A stretch of 64,000 nucleotides of DNA from Thermincola carboxydiphila (GTDB lineage: Bacteria > Bacillota > Thermincolia > Thermincolales > UBA2595). Below are positions 24,423-32,034 of this stretch, piece after piece. Within the stretch, counting starts at the first letter, position 1; each line of letters starts with the position of its first letter. Position numbers and translations under genes: made by a program. The notes beneath the pieces are model-generated. The model searched no databases and had not been told where the DNA came from. It saw only the letters and a list, made by a program, of their open reading frames with translations. The stretch spans positions 267,541 through 331,540 of the forward strand of contig JAENZX010000001.1 in assembly GCA_016841045.1 (NCBI GenBank), read 5' to 3'.

Positions 24423-25580
24423 TTAACTCTTACGTCTTTTCTTCAGAGGAAATACTTTGTCCTCGGAAGCAGCCCATTCCTCAATGCTTATACCGAGCTG
24501 CTTCTCATACTTCACCATAATAAATTTCTGTTCAGGTGTCACAAAGTTCACTGCCAGTCCGGACTCTCCGGCCCGACCGGTGCGGCCCGCTCTATGGATA
24601 TAGTACTCACTGTTTACGGGTATATCAAAGTTAAAAATTATCCCAACATCCTTTATATCCATCCCCCGGGCGAACAGATCTGTGGTTATCAGGAGCTGAG
24701 CCTTACCGGAACGGAATTTCTCCAGAACTACTTTCCTCTCCTGAGGATTAAGCTCGGAGTGTAAACCTTCTGTCCTTAAGCCAAAGTCCTGAAAGCGTCT
24801 GGCGAATGGTATAACCCCTTTGTTGCTGTTAATAAATATAATAGCTTTCGAGGGCTTATAGTGATTAATTAACCTGCGAAGCATATCTGATTTCTTATTT
24901 TCCTGAGTAAGGAAATAAATATGCTTTATCGTAGCTGCTATTTGGGTGTCCCCTGAGATATTAACCATTTCAGGTTCATTTAACATGCCTATAGATTCAG
25001 CCACTAGCTCGGGACTAACAGTTGCCGAAACCATTATGACCTGACGATCCCGCAGAGTCGATTTTACTATAGCCTGAACATCCTCTTTAAAACCCATCTG
25101 CCACATTTTATCTGCTTCATCGATTACCACAGTTTTAATACCCTGTGCGTTAATCTTCCGCATACGAATTAGTTCTAACACCCGTCCAGGAGTACCTACT
25201 ATCAGATGGGGTTTCTTTTTTAGACTATCCACCTGGCGCTGAAGGTTTACTCCACCCAAAACAGGAACCGTTAGTATTCCAGGTTCATTCCCCATATCAA
25301 TGGCCAGTTTGGTTATCTGCATTGCCAATTCCCTGGTGGGAACCAGAACAACAGCCTGTATAGTTTTACTTTCAGGGCTTATTCTGGAGAGCAGAGGTAA
25401 TAAATAAGCCAGTGTTTTGCCTGTTCCTGTAGGGGACTGACCAATAACATCCTTTCCTTGCAGAATAAGAGGAATGGCCTCAGCCTGCACTTCGGTCGGA
25501 ACCCGGATATTGTTATTTTGCAGCTTCTCAACAAATGGATCAGGAATCCCCAGACTTGCAAAGGTTAGATTCTTAGTCAC
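24423..25580 (-). CDS. DEAD-box RNA helicase (second copy)
   Basis: 385 residues from a GTG at 25580, chosen because GAGGAG lies 7 nt before it; the frame continues to a TTG at 25598. Motifs: VPTEVQ Q-motif, Walker A SPTGTGKT, PTRELA, TPGR, DEAD written as VIDEADK, SAT, and HRAGRTGRAG. Unlike the helicase at 12600, it ends soon after the core, with only a short KKRRKS tail. Confidence 0.9.
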   Translation of the reverse strand: MTKNLTFASLGIPDPFVEKLQNNNIRVPTEVQAEAIPLILQGKDVIGQSPTGTGKTLAYLLPLLSRISPESKTIQAVVLVPTRELAMQITKLAIDMGNEPGILTVPVLGGVNLQRQVDSLKKKPHLIVGTPGRVLELIRMRKINAQGIKTVVIDEADKMWQMGFKEDVQAIVKSTLRDRQVIMVSATVSPELVAESIGMLNEPEMVNISGDTQIAATIKHIYFLTQENKKSDMLRRLINHYKPSKAIIFINSNKGVIPFARRFQDFGLRTEGLHSELNPQERKVVLEKFRSGKAQLLITTDLFARGMDIKDVGIIFNFDIPVNSEYYIHRAGRTGRAGESGLAVNFVTPEQKFIMVKYEKQLGISIEEWAASEDKVFPLKKRRKS

Positions 25581-25700
25581 GGTATCGCTCCTCATCAAAC
25601 ATTCCCATCAGTAAATGTCAGTAAAATTGCACTATTCCCTCAGCAGTGCTGTACTTAGAATACCTTCCTCTAATGAGTTATATTCATCTAATAGCTATAT

Positions 25701-27341
25701 TCATATTGCAGCCGGCAGCTGATCATCCTGCCGGTACATTTCTTCCCTCAGCCTAGCAACATCTTCATTTTCAAGGTACTCGTCAAAGGTTATTTCCCTG
25801 TCAATTATACCCTTAGGTGTAAGCTCAATAATACGGGTCGCTATAGTCTGAACAAACTGGTGGTCATGTGACGCAAACAGGATTGTTCCTTTAAAGTTAA
25901 TAAGACCGTTGTTTAAAGCCGTAATAGATTCCAAATCCAGGTGGTTAGTGGGTTCATCCAGTAAAAGTACATTAGCACCGCTAAGCATCATTCTGGAAAG
26001 CATACAACGTACTTTTTCCCCTCCTGATAAAACACTAGCCTTTTTCAGCGCTTCTTCACCTGAGAAAAACATTCTGCCCAAAAAGCCCCGGACAAAGTTT
26101 TCGTCCTGGTCCGTTGAGTACTGGCGCAGCCAGTCCACGAGATTTAAATCAACATCAAAATAATTGGAGTTTTCCTTAGGGAAGTACGTTTGGGAAGTAG
26201 TAACACCCCATTTGTATTCACCACTGTCCGGAGTTATTTCACCCATTAAAATTTGGAAAAGGGTGGTTCTGGCCAACTCACTGGTGCCCACTAGAGCTAT
26301 TTTATCACCGGTATTTACCGTAAAAGATATTTTGTCTAGAACCTTTTCTCCATCAATAGTTTTTGAAAGCTCTTTAACCGACAGTAAGTTGTTACCGGCT
26401 TCCCGGTCTGGTTTAAAGTCAATAAAAGGGTATTTTCTGGACGAAGGCTTAATGTCTTCAAGGGTCAGCTTTTCCAACTGCTTCTTTCTGGCCGTAGCCT
26501 GTTTTGCCTTTGATGCATTGGAACTAAATCTTTCAATAAATTTTTTCAGTTCCTGGGCTTTTTCTTCTATTTTCTTGTTAGCATCCCGCAGTATTTTTAC
26601 AGCCAATTGACTAGACTCATACCAAAAATCGTAATTGCCTACATACAGTTGAAGCTTTCCGTAGTCTATATCAGCAATGTGTGTACAGACCTTATTAAGA
26701 AAGTGCCTATCATGCGATATCACAATAACGGTATTTTTGTAGTTGTATATAAAATGTTCGAGCCAGTTTATAGATTGCAAATCCAGGTGATTAGTAGGCT
26801 CGTCCAGAAGAAGAATATCAGGGTTACCGAATAAGGCCTGGGCCAGCAAAACCCGTACCTTTTCTTTGCCACTGATCTCTTTCATTTTCTTATCATGCAG
26901 CTCGACAGAAATACCTAAGCCTGTTAACAATGTTGCCGCTTCAGATTCTGCTTCCCAGCCGTTAAGCTCCGCAAACTCAGCCTCAAGTTCTGCCGCTTTC
27001 ATACCGTCTTCATCTGAAAAATCTGCTTTGGCATAAAGAGCATCTTTGGCTTCCATAATTTCATAGAGCCTCTTATGTCCAATAATTACAGTCTTTAGGA
27101 CCTCAAATTCATCGAACTCATTATGGTCCTGTTTCAGTACTGCGAGCCTTTCGCCAGGGGTAATTACCACTTCCCCTTTTGTGGGGTCAATTTCCCCGGA
27201 GAGTATTTTCAAAAAAGTTGATTTTCCTGCCCCATTGGCCCCAATCAGTCCATAACAGTTGCCGGGAGTAAATTTAACAGTAACATCTTCAAACAAAGTC
27301 CTTTTACCATATCGTAATGTAATACCATTTGTACTAATCAA
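25701..27341 (-). CDS. ykpA: ABC-F family ATPase (YkpA/YbiT-like)
   Basis: 546 residues from a TTG at 27341, which has GGCAGGT 6 nt upstream and yields the family start LISTNGITLRYGKR; a TTG at 27377 has a poorer site. Two ATPase domains, with GANGAGKST in the first and a degenerate Walker A (GTSELARTT) in the second; both Walker B motifs are LLLDEPTNHLD. The atypical second P-loop is a feature of the YkpA/YbiT (EttA-related) branch. No membrane part. Third ABC-F gene in 20 kb. Confidence 0.88.
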   Translation of the reverse strand: MISTNGITLRYGKRTLFEDVTVKFTPGNCYGLIGANGAGKSTFLKILSGEIDPTKGEVVITPGERLAVLKQDHNEFDEFEVLKTVIIGHKRLYEIMEAKDALYAKADFSDEDGMKAAELEAEFAELNGWEAESEAATLLTGLGISVELHDKKMKEISGKEKVRVLLAQALFGNPDILLLDEPTNHLDLQSINWLEHFIYNYKNTVIVISHDRHFLNKVCTHIADIDYGKLQLYVGNYDFWYESSQLAVKILRDANKKIEEKAQELKKFIERFSSNASKAKQATARKKQLEKLTLEDIKPSSRKYPFIDFKPDREAGNNLLSVKELSKTIDGEKVLDKISFTVNTGDKIALVGTSELARTTLFQILMGEITPDSGEYKWGVTTSQTYFPKENSNYFDVDLNLVDWLRQYSTDQDENFVRGFLGRMFFSGEEALKKASVLSGGEKVRCMLSRMMLSGANVLLLDEPTNHLDLESITALNNGLINFKGTILFASHDHQFVQTIATRIIELTPKGIIDREITFDEYLENEDVARLREEMYRQDDQLPAAI

Positions 27342-27505
27342 TTTATTACCTGCCTTTATCAAGTTTTTTTGTTTCAAATAAGCCTAGAAACACTAAATAT
27401 CATTATATATCAAAGCCCCAGGTAAATCAATTAGTGTGGAATAGGTAACTCCTTCAGCAGTACCTTTAGAATGGAAATTTGAGTTTAAAGAGGACTTGTT
27501 ATACA

Positions 27506-27534
27506 TTGAATACTTAACCCAAATATGGTAATAT
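27506..27534 (+). promoter_or_regulatory. Probable promoter of the IDEAL-like gene
   Basis: TTGAAT at 27506-27511, a 17-bp spacer and TAATAT at 27529-27534, about 45 bp before the AAGGAAGG ribosome site. Confidence 0.55.
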
Positions 27535-27587
27535 GTTAGTGAAAATAATTACATAGTCAAAAAATCAACACAAAGGAAGGATTTGAA

Positions 27588-28133
27588 ATGACAAATAAGA
27601 CTATCACAACAAAAACCAAGACGGGTATTTTAACTTGTTTCGCGAAAGAATACGGGATCAGAAACAGTTTAACCCTGGGGGTTATTTTCCGAATGTGGAG
27701 CGAACAGGAAGTAATCCATAAAGGTTTTTTTGTGAGCGACCTTGCCTTCACAACCGGAGAACCGGTATTATTTATTGGCCCTGATAACCATGAAGTCCCA
27801 ACCAGATTAACATATAAAGGCACTGACTGTAGTAACATTAACAAAATATTTGAAATTATACAGTTATGTGATAAGTATTACATCTATCTTAGTTTTCCGG
27901 ATACCCCTCCACAGTGTTACCTGGATTTGTGCGAGCCGAACCCCTATGTCCAGGCAGCTGCTGTGACTAAAAGGCTCATTAGCGAACTAGAGCAAAGAAA
28001 GACTGTTAATTACGATTTCATGAAGATCTACAAAGAAGCGCTGATGATTCTTATTAACGGTGCACTTGATCAAAAGGATAAACAGCAGTTTATGGCTCTG
28101 GTGGAAGAGTGGAAAAATTTTGACCAAAGTTAA
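27588..28133 (+). CDS. Hypothetical protein with a C-terminal IDEAL-like motif
   Basis: 181 residues. The first ~120 residues are unknown to me, soluble and contain three scattered cysteines. The C-terminus (about 150-178) reads EALMILINGALDQKDKQQFM then ALVEEW, which fits the IDEAL motif found at the C-terminus of several Firmicutes proteins such as YpiB. IDEAL motifs are short helical interaction modules; function here is unassigned. Single-gene unit with its own promoter and terminator. Confidence 0.72.
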   Translation: MTNKTITTKTKTGILTCFAKEYGIRNSLTLGVIFRMWSEQEVIHKGFFVSDLAFTTGEPVLFIGPDNHEVPTRLTYKGTDCSNINKIFEIIQLCDKYYIYLSFPDTPPQCYLDLCEPNPYVQAAAVTKRLISELEQRKTVNYDFMKIYKEALMILINGALDQKDKQQFMALVEEWKNFDQS

Positions 28134-28151
28134 AATCTTGATAAAAGCTGT

Positions 28152-28182
28152 AAAGGGAGGGGTAACCCCTCCCTTTATTATA
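28152..28182. terminator. Strong bidirectional terminator
   Basis: A perfect 11-bp stem AAAGGGAGGGG (28152-28162)/CCCCTCCCTTT (28166-28176) around TAA, with TTTATTATAA after it on the plus strand. It can also serve the convergent DivIVA-like gene ending at 28219. Confidence 0.85.
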
Positions 28183-28218
28183 ACCATGAATTACTAATTA
28201 CCCTAGTAAATTACTAGA

Positions 28219-28869
28219 CTAAAATTTAGTTTTGACTCTGCTTTGAAGCTCAGATACCAACTGCCCAAAATCAGCCAAATCCTTCTCGGCTTTCTCCGCC
28301 CTGGCTCTTTCCTGCATAAGCTGCTGTTTAAGCTGGTTATTCGCATTTGACATTTCCTCCAAATCACCCAACTGCCTGCACATAAATTCCATGTCATTTT
28401 TGATTCCTGACATCCATGTTGTGAGTCCACTGTTTTCACTGTTAAGCCTTTGTTCCAGCTGTAGCTGCACATTGGCAAGTTCATCTCGCTCCCTGACAAG
28501 TTGAGAATCTAAATCATTATTCGCAGTGTTCTCAAGTTCTTTCTGGAGTGCTTCTTTTTCCTTTTCCAAGCGTTTAATTACTTTATTCAACTCATCTACT
28601 TTAGCTACTGCTTTACAAAACTTGTCCTTATGTGCTTCCAAATCATCTTGAAGCTTCTTTTTTGAATGCTCAATCTCATCAATTCTTACCTTAAAGTTTT
28701 CCTCTGTCTTTTGAATCTGTTCACCTAGAGTTTTGAAGTGCTTAATGACATCCTCCTCATCAAATCCTCCCATTAGCTTCTTCTTAAACTCCACTTGGGA
28801 CACTTCCTCCATTCTGTTTCTAAGCTGCTCAAAATTACCGTGAATAAAAGATACGTTCCCTCCACTCAT
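28219..28869 (-). CDS. DivIVA-like coiled-coil protein
   Basis: 216 residues from ATG 28869 with AAGGAGG 8 nt upstream; the frame's further extension to 28965 lies inside the upstream terminator hairpin and is rejected. Residues about 24-45 (EFKKKLMGGFDEEDVIKHF) match the DivIVA N-terminal pattern (F-x3-L-x-G-Y/F-D-x2-x-V), followed by about 170 residues of heptad-type coiled coil rich in Glu, Lys and Leu. DivIVA-family proteins bind curved membranes and recruit division, polarity or cell-wall partners. The gene is controlled by a c-di-GMP riboswitch, which is unusual. Alternatively it could be a generic coiled-coil scaffold. Confidence 0.8.
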   Translation of the reverse strand: MSGGNVSFIHGNFEQLRNRMEEVSQVEFKKKLMGGFDEEDVIKHFKTLGEQIQKTEENFKVRIDEIEHSKKKLQDDLEAHKDKFCKAVAKVDELNKVIKRLEKEKEALQKELENTANNDLDSQLVRERDELANVQLQLEQRLNSENSGLTTWMSGIKNDMEFMCRQLGDLEEMSNANNQLKQQLMQERARAEKAEKDLADFGQLVSELQSRVKTKF

Positions 28870-28923
28870 CTGCTTTGCCTCCTTGTTAAAACAGCTTACC
28901 ACCCTAACTTTCAGTCTATTACA

Positions 28924-28960
28924 TAAAAAACCGCAGTACGGCCAGTTACCGTTCTGCGGT
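28924..28960 (-). terminator. Riboswitch-controlled intrinsic terminator
   Basis: On the minus strand ACCGCAG and CTGCGGT form a 7-bp stem, with ACGG/CCGT pairs inside, followed by TTTTTTATG. The 5' part contains GGTAACTGGC (complement of 28941-28950), which is exactly complementary to GCCAGTTACC at the 3' end of the c-di-GMP aptamer. Confidence 0.82.
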
Positions 28961-29030
28961 TGCATACATAAAGTATTGCCATCATGTCATAAAGACCTCT
29001 CATCGATGACAAATAATTAGTCTGCTGCTT

Positions 29031-29114
29031 ACGTTAGGTAACTGGCTGCCTTAGGCTTCACCCACAGGCCCTATAGCTTTGCGTCCCAGCCTTTCGACTG
29101 GTTTGCCTTTATCA
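29031..29114 (-). ncRNA. c-di-GMP-I (GEMM) riboswitch
   Basis: On the minus strand the conserved blocks occur in order: AAAGGCAAACC, a CCAG...GAAA...CTGG stem with GAAA tetraloop, GGGACGCAAAGC, TATAGGGCCT, AAGCCTAAGGCAGCCAG and TTACC. These match the GEMM-I consensus, including the tetraloop and its receptor-like CCTAAG. The RNA leads into a terminator at 28924-28960 and the DivIVA-like gene. The 10-nt segment GCCAGTTACC can pair either within the aptamer or with the terminator's 5' arm, giving a visible switch; whether ligand turns the gene on or off cannot be decided by eye. Confidence 0.9.
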
Positions 29115-29153
29115 TTGTAAGTAATTTTTGTTAAGATAATTTTAGATAATTTA

Positions 29154-29182
29154 TTTATAACACAACATAGTAACAAATACAA
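29154..29182 (-). promoter_or_regulatory. Candidate promoter of the c-di-GMP riboswitch transcript
   Basis: Minus-strand TTGTAT (29177-29182) and TATAAA (29154-29159) with a 17-bp spacer, about 40 nt before the aptamer. Confidence 0.45.
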
Positions 29183-29244
29183 GATATCCTTACAAATTAT
29201 TTCCTAAAAAAGGTAAGTAAAAGTTAACTTCCTTAAATACTATT

Positions 29245-29979
29245 CTAGTTTTCACTATTTAATTGCCTAATTTCATCCAGGATTTTTTCTTTATCCCCAG
29301 CTGGCGCATCTACATACCTAATCAAATTATCTGCCCCTATTTTGTCTGTAAATTTACTCAGCCTTTGCCCCTTACGTGCCGTATTTCTAAATAAGGTGAT
29401 AATGCTATCTACTATATCCAAAACTTCTTCCCCGGTTTTCCCTTCATAAATCATATCAGCAATTCTCGGCTGGCTGCCTGCATTTCCTCCAACCAGTACT
29501 TTAAAGCCATTTGAAGTACCTATGATTCCAATATCCTTAACTGCACTTTCAGCACAGCTGTTCGGGCACCCACTAACTCCAATCTTTAGTTTATTGGGCA
29601 GAGCCATCCCATGATACTTGCTGTCAAGCTTAAGTCCAATTCCTACAGAATCCTGCTTTGCCCTTTTGCAGAAGTCTAAGCCTGGACAAATTTTCACACT
29701 GCGTACACATAAACCAATTGCGGCACCCTTGTCCATGCCAAGTTCTTCCCAGGTTTTTTCGAGATCTTCTTCCCTCAGGCCTACTAATGCAATTCGCTGG
29801 GCAGATGTTACTTTTACCAGTTTACAGCCATATTTATCCCCTATATCAGCAAGCTTTCTTAAAGTTGCCGTATCTGTTATTCCACCTGGCAGATGTGGTG
29901 CAATAGCGTATGTTTCCCTATCCCTCTGTACAATCGCACCTTGTTCCATAATGTCTTTTTTCAATTCATTAGCCTTCAT
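29245..29979 (-). CDS. Small siroheme/4Fe-4S sulfite (or nitrite) reductase-like protein
   Basis: 244 residues. It has one ferredoxin-like half-domain (about 10-75, including TSAQRIALVGL) and the siroheme-4Fe-4S cysteine pattern CPGLDFC near 98-104 and GCPNSC near 136-141. This is about half the size of classical two-repeat assimilatory reductases, and resembles the small single-repeat reductases of anaerobes and archaea. Six-electron reduction of sulfite is plausible and would complete the sulfate operon at 33.4-40.9 kb, but it is not in that operon. ATG follows GGGGGGTTATT. Confidence 0.82.
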   Translation of the reverse strand: MKANELKKDIMEQGAIVQRDRETYAIAPHLPGGITDTATLRKLADIGDKYGCKLVKVTSAQRIALVGLREEDLEKTWEELGMDKGAAIGLCVRSVKICPGLDFCKRAKQDSVGIGLKLDSKYHGMALPNKLKIGVSGCPNSCAESAVKDIGIIGTSNGFKVLVGGNAGSQPRIADMIYEGKTGEEVLDIVDSIITLFRNTARKGQRLSKFTDKIGADNLIRYVDAPAGDKEKILDEIRQLNSEN

Positions 29980-30027
29980 AATAACCCCCCATTAATATGT
30001 ATTCTCCACTTACCAATCCCAAAGTAC

Positions 30028-30074
30028 TAATGTTTACTAGTTGGGTGTACTTTTTGGGCAAAAATAATGTTTAC
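30028..30074. repeat. Two 10-bp direct repeats upstream of the reductase
   Basis: TAATGTTTAC occurs at 30028-30037 and again at 30065-30074, 37 bp apart, within 100 bp of the reductase start. They may be regulator sites. Confidence 0.45.
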
Positions 30075-30195
30075 CCATTTGGTATAGTTTTATTTTAATA
30101 GTTGTTTATTTCTTTGTCAACTAATTTCTTGGACTTTTTGAACTGAATTTTTTTGGGTTTTGGGTTTTTTAGAACTGAATTTTATTTTTGGTTCA

Positions 30196-31347
30196 TCAAT
30201 CAGAAGAGAAGCTATTATAATGCCTAACTATCTCGTCTTGAACCTTAAAAAAGGCATCAACAATTTTAGGACAGAATTGTTTTCCAGTTTGTTCACGAAT
30301 TTCATTAGCTGCACCGGTAAATGACATCTTTTTACGGTATGGTCGGTCACTGGTCATGGCATCAAATGCATCAGCTAATGCCAAAATCCTCGCTTCCAGG
30401 GGAATTTCTTCACCTTTTAGGCCTTTGGGGTAACCACTGCCGTCATAACGCTCATGATGATAAAGCACCATGGGTACTGCTACCTTTAAAGAATTAGCGC
30501 TGGCAATAATTCTGCTTCCCATCTCTGGATGTTTTTTAATTAGTAACAAATCTTCCTTAGTTAGTTCTTTATCTTCAGTTAAAACTGAATCAGATATGCC
30601 AATTTTCCCTATGTCGTGAAGTAAACAAGCATCTGTAAAAACATCAGGCTGAATACTCAAATCAAAGCATTTGGCTATGATTTTAGCATAGCAGCTTGTT
30701 CTAAATGCATGACCTTTGGTATATTTATCTCTTAATTCTAATGCCTGAATCAGAGCATTACTACTATCGGAAAAAGCAGTTTTAAAAACTTCATCATTTT
30801 TCTGCAGCAGCTTTCCCCTAACTTCCTGCGTGTAGTGATTTAGCAAGTCAATTAATACCGCAACTATGACAAACGTGGTTAGTCTGGTTATCAATAAGGA
30901 AACTACCGAATCTTCCATGGTTGCTTTAGGCAAAATACCGGGAACAGCTAATGAAATTATTAAATAAGAACTAATCTGAATACAAGAACTGGTTAAGTGC
31001 AAAATCCTGTCTCTATACGACGTGTTAATAGCCATTATCATATAATAGAGACCAAACATTTCTGGGTTGTTCATAATAACGATTATTGTATTAACCATTA
31101 AAATCAAAATTAAGTTTACAAAATATTTCAGATAATTACTTGCAATCTTATATTTGTAAAGTATAGAAACGAATCCAAAACCCAAAACCAATGCAAACAT
31201 CATCTCTACTACCTGGCCTACTGTTCCTGTAGTGAAAGGTGAATAAATAATCAGTACTGAAATAAAAGATGCTATACCAACAGCAAACCAGCAGAGTTTT
31301 AAGATCTTTAAATTAACAGCTCTTTCAAATTCCACAAGCTCCCTCAA
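30196..31347 (-). CDS. Membrane HD-GYP domain protein (probable c-di-GMP phosphodiesterase)
   Basis: 383 residues. Six or so hydrophobic segments occupy residues 10-175, then the HD-GYP domain (about 190-370) with HDIGKIGISD, HPEMG and HHERYDGSGYPKGL, DAFDAMTSDRPYR. The metal-binding HD and the GYP triad are intact, so hydrolysis of c-di-GMP is expected. The N-terminal domain is probably a membrane sensor of unknown signal. The start is TTG 31347 or GTG 31335. It lies 1 kb from the c-di-GMP riboswitch on the same strand, without evidence of co-transcription. Confidence 0.9.
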   Translation of the reverse strand: MRELVEFERAVNLKILKLCWFAVGIASFISVLIIYSPFTTGTVGQVVEMMFALVLGFGFVSILYKYKIASNYLKYFVNLILILMVNTIIVIMNNPEMFGLYYMIMAINTSYRDRILHLTSSCIQISSYLIISLAVPGILPKATMEDSVVSLLITRLTTFVIVAVLIDLLNHYTQEVRGKLLQKNDEVFKTAFSDSSNALIQALELRDKYTKGHAFRTSCYAKIIAKCFDLSIQPDVFTDACLLHDIGKIGISDSVLTEDKELTKEDLLLIKKHPEMGSRIIASANSLKVAVPMVLYHHERYDGSGYPKGLKGEEIPLEARILALADAFDAMTSDRPYRKKMSFTGAANEIREQTGKQFCPKIVDAFFKVQDEIVRHYNSFSSD

Positions 31348-31381
31348 AGCCTTCCACCTTCCTTATCTCTTATATTCTGCC

Positions 31382-31417
31382 AAAATTATCTATTCCCTTT
31401 TTCATGTTGATAATTTT
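31382..31417. repeat. Inverted repeat upstream of the HD-GYP gene
   Basis: AAAATTATC (31382-31390) and GATAATTTT (31409-31417) are perfect inverted copies with an 18-bp spacer, about 40-70 bp before the HD-GYP start. Possible operator. Confidence 0.45.
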
Positions 31418-31498
31418 ACACAATTCGTTCTGTGTTTTTTGACAGCATTCAGCAGAGAACTTTGGTGTTTTTTGCAAATATGACTAGTGTTTTTAGAA

Positions 31499-31585
31499 TT
31501 GTTGTGAGAATAATCAACATTTTTATCTAACTTTAAGAGAAAAAACTGCAAATGCAATGACATTTTTCTCACAACAAAATATGCT
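31499..31585 (+). promoter_or_regulatory. Promoter with 12-bp inverted repeat before the oxoamine synthase operon
   Basis: TTGTTGTGAGAA (31499-31510) and TTCTCACAACAA (31566-31577) are exact inverted copies 55 bp apart. The right copy falls in the spacer of a candidate promoter, ATGACA (31557-31562) and TATGCT (31580-31585), 17 bp apart. Two operator halves flanking a loop-sized interval suggest repression by a dimer or looping. Confidence 0.55.
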
Positions 31586-31629
31586 ATTTAATTTAGAATT
31601 GTAAAAAATGAGGAGGTGTTAAGGAAAAA

Positions 31630-32034
31630 ATGATTTTTTTGTTGTTATGTGTCTTAATTGTACCGTATTTTCTGATGTGGGTTAACGAGAAGAAATTCCT
31701 GCATCGTAATGCCCAGCTCTACGGTAAATGTATTAACGTCTCACACCTTAGTCTGCTGACAATTGACGGCGAAGACCAACTATGTTGGGGCAGTAAGGTT
31801 TACTTGCATGAGAAGTGCATTATTATAGCCCCGCCGCTGACGTCCTGGAGTCTAATGATACCCTATGAAAACATCCAATTTCCACGCGTTACAAGACAAC
31901 TCATTTCCTTCTGTTGTCCGAGTGACAAACATGCGTTCCAAAGATTTAATCTGCAAACCAGTTTGACAAATAACGACATTTCAACAAATTTGATTGATCT
32001 CTTATCTAATAATAACGGGGTGATTACATGTTAA
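31630..32034 (+). CDS. Small membrane-anchored protein of unknown function
   Basis: 134 residues with one N-terminal membrane helix (about 2-18) and a soluble, cysteine-containing remainder. The ATG has AAGGAAAAA directly before it and GGAGGT slightly further. I do not recognise the family. The 3' end overlaps the next gene by 7 bp, so the two are surely one operon, and the protein probably works with the PLP enzyme. Confidence 0.65.
   Translation: MIFLLLCVLIVPYFLMWVNEKKFLHRNAQLYGKCINVSHLSLLTIDGEDQLCWGSKVYLHEKCIIIAPPLTSWSLMIPYENIQFPRVTRQLISFCCPSDKHAFQRFNLQTSLTNNDISTNLIDLLSNNNGVITC

Noticed and set aside
30138-30186. A repeated GAACTGAATTTT as an attachment site
   Set aside because: Short, T-rich, and without an integrase or mobile cargo nearby; probably low-complexity intergenic DNA.
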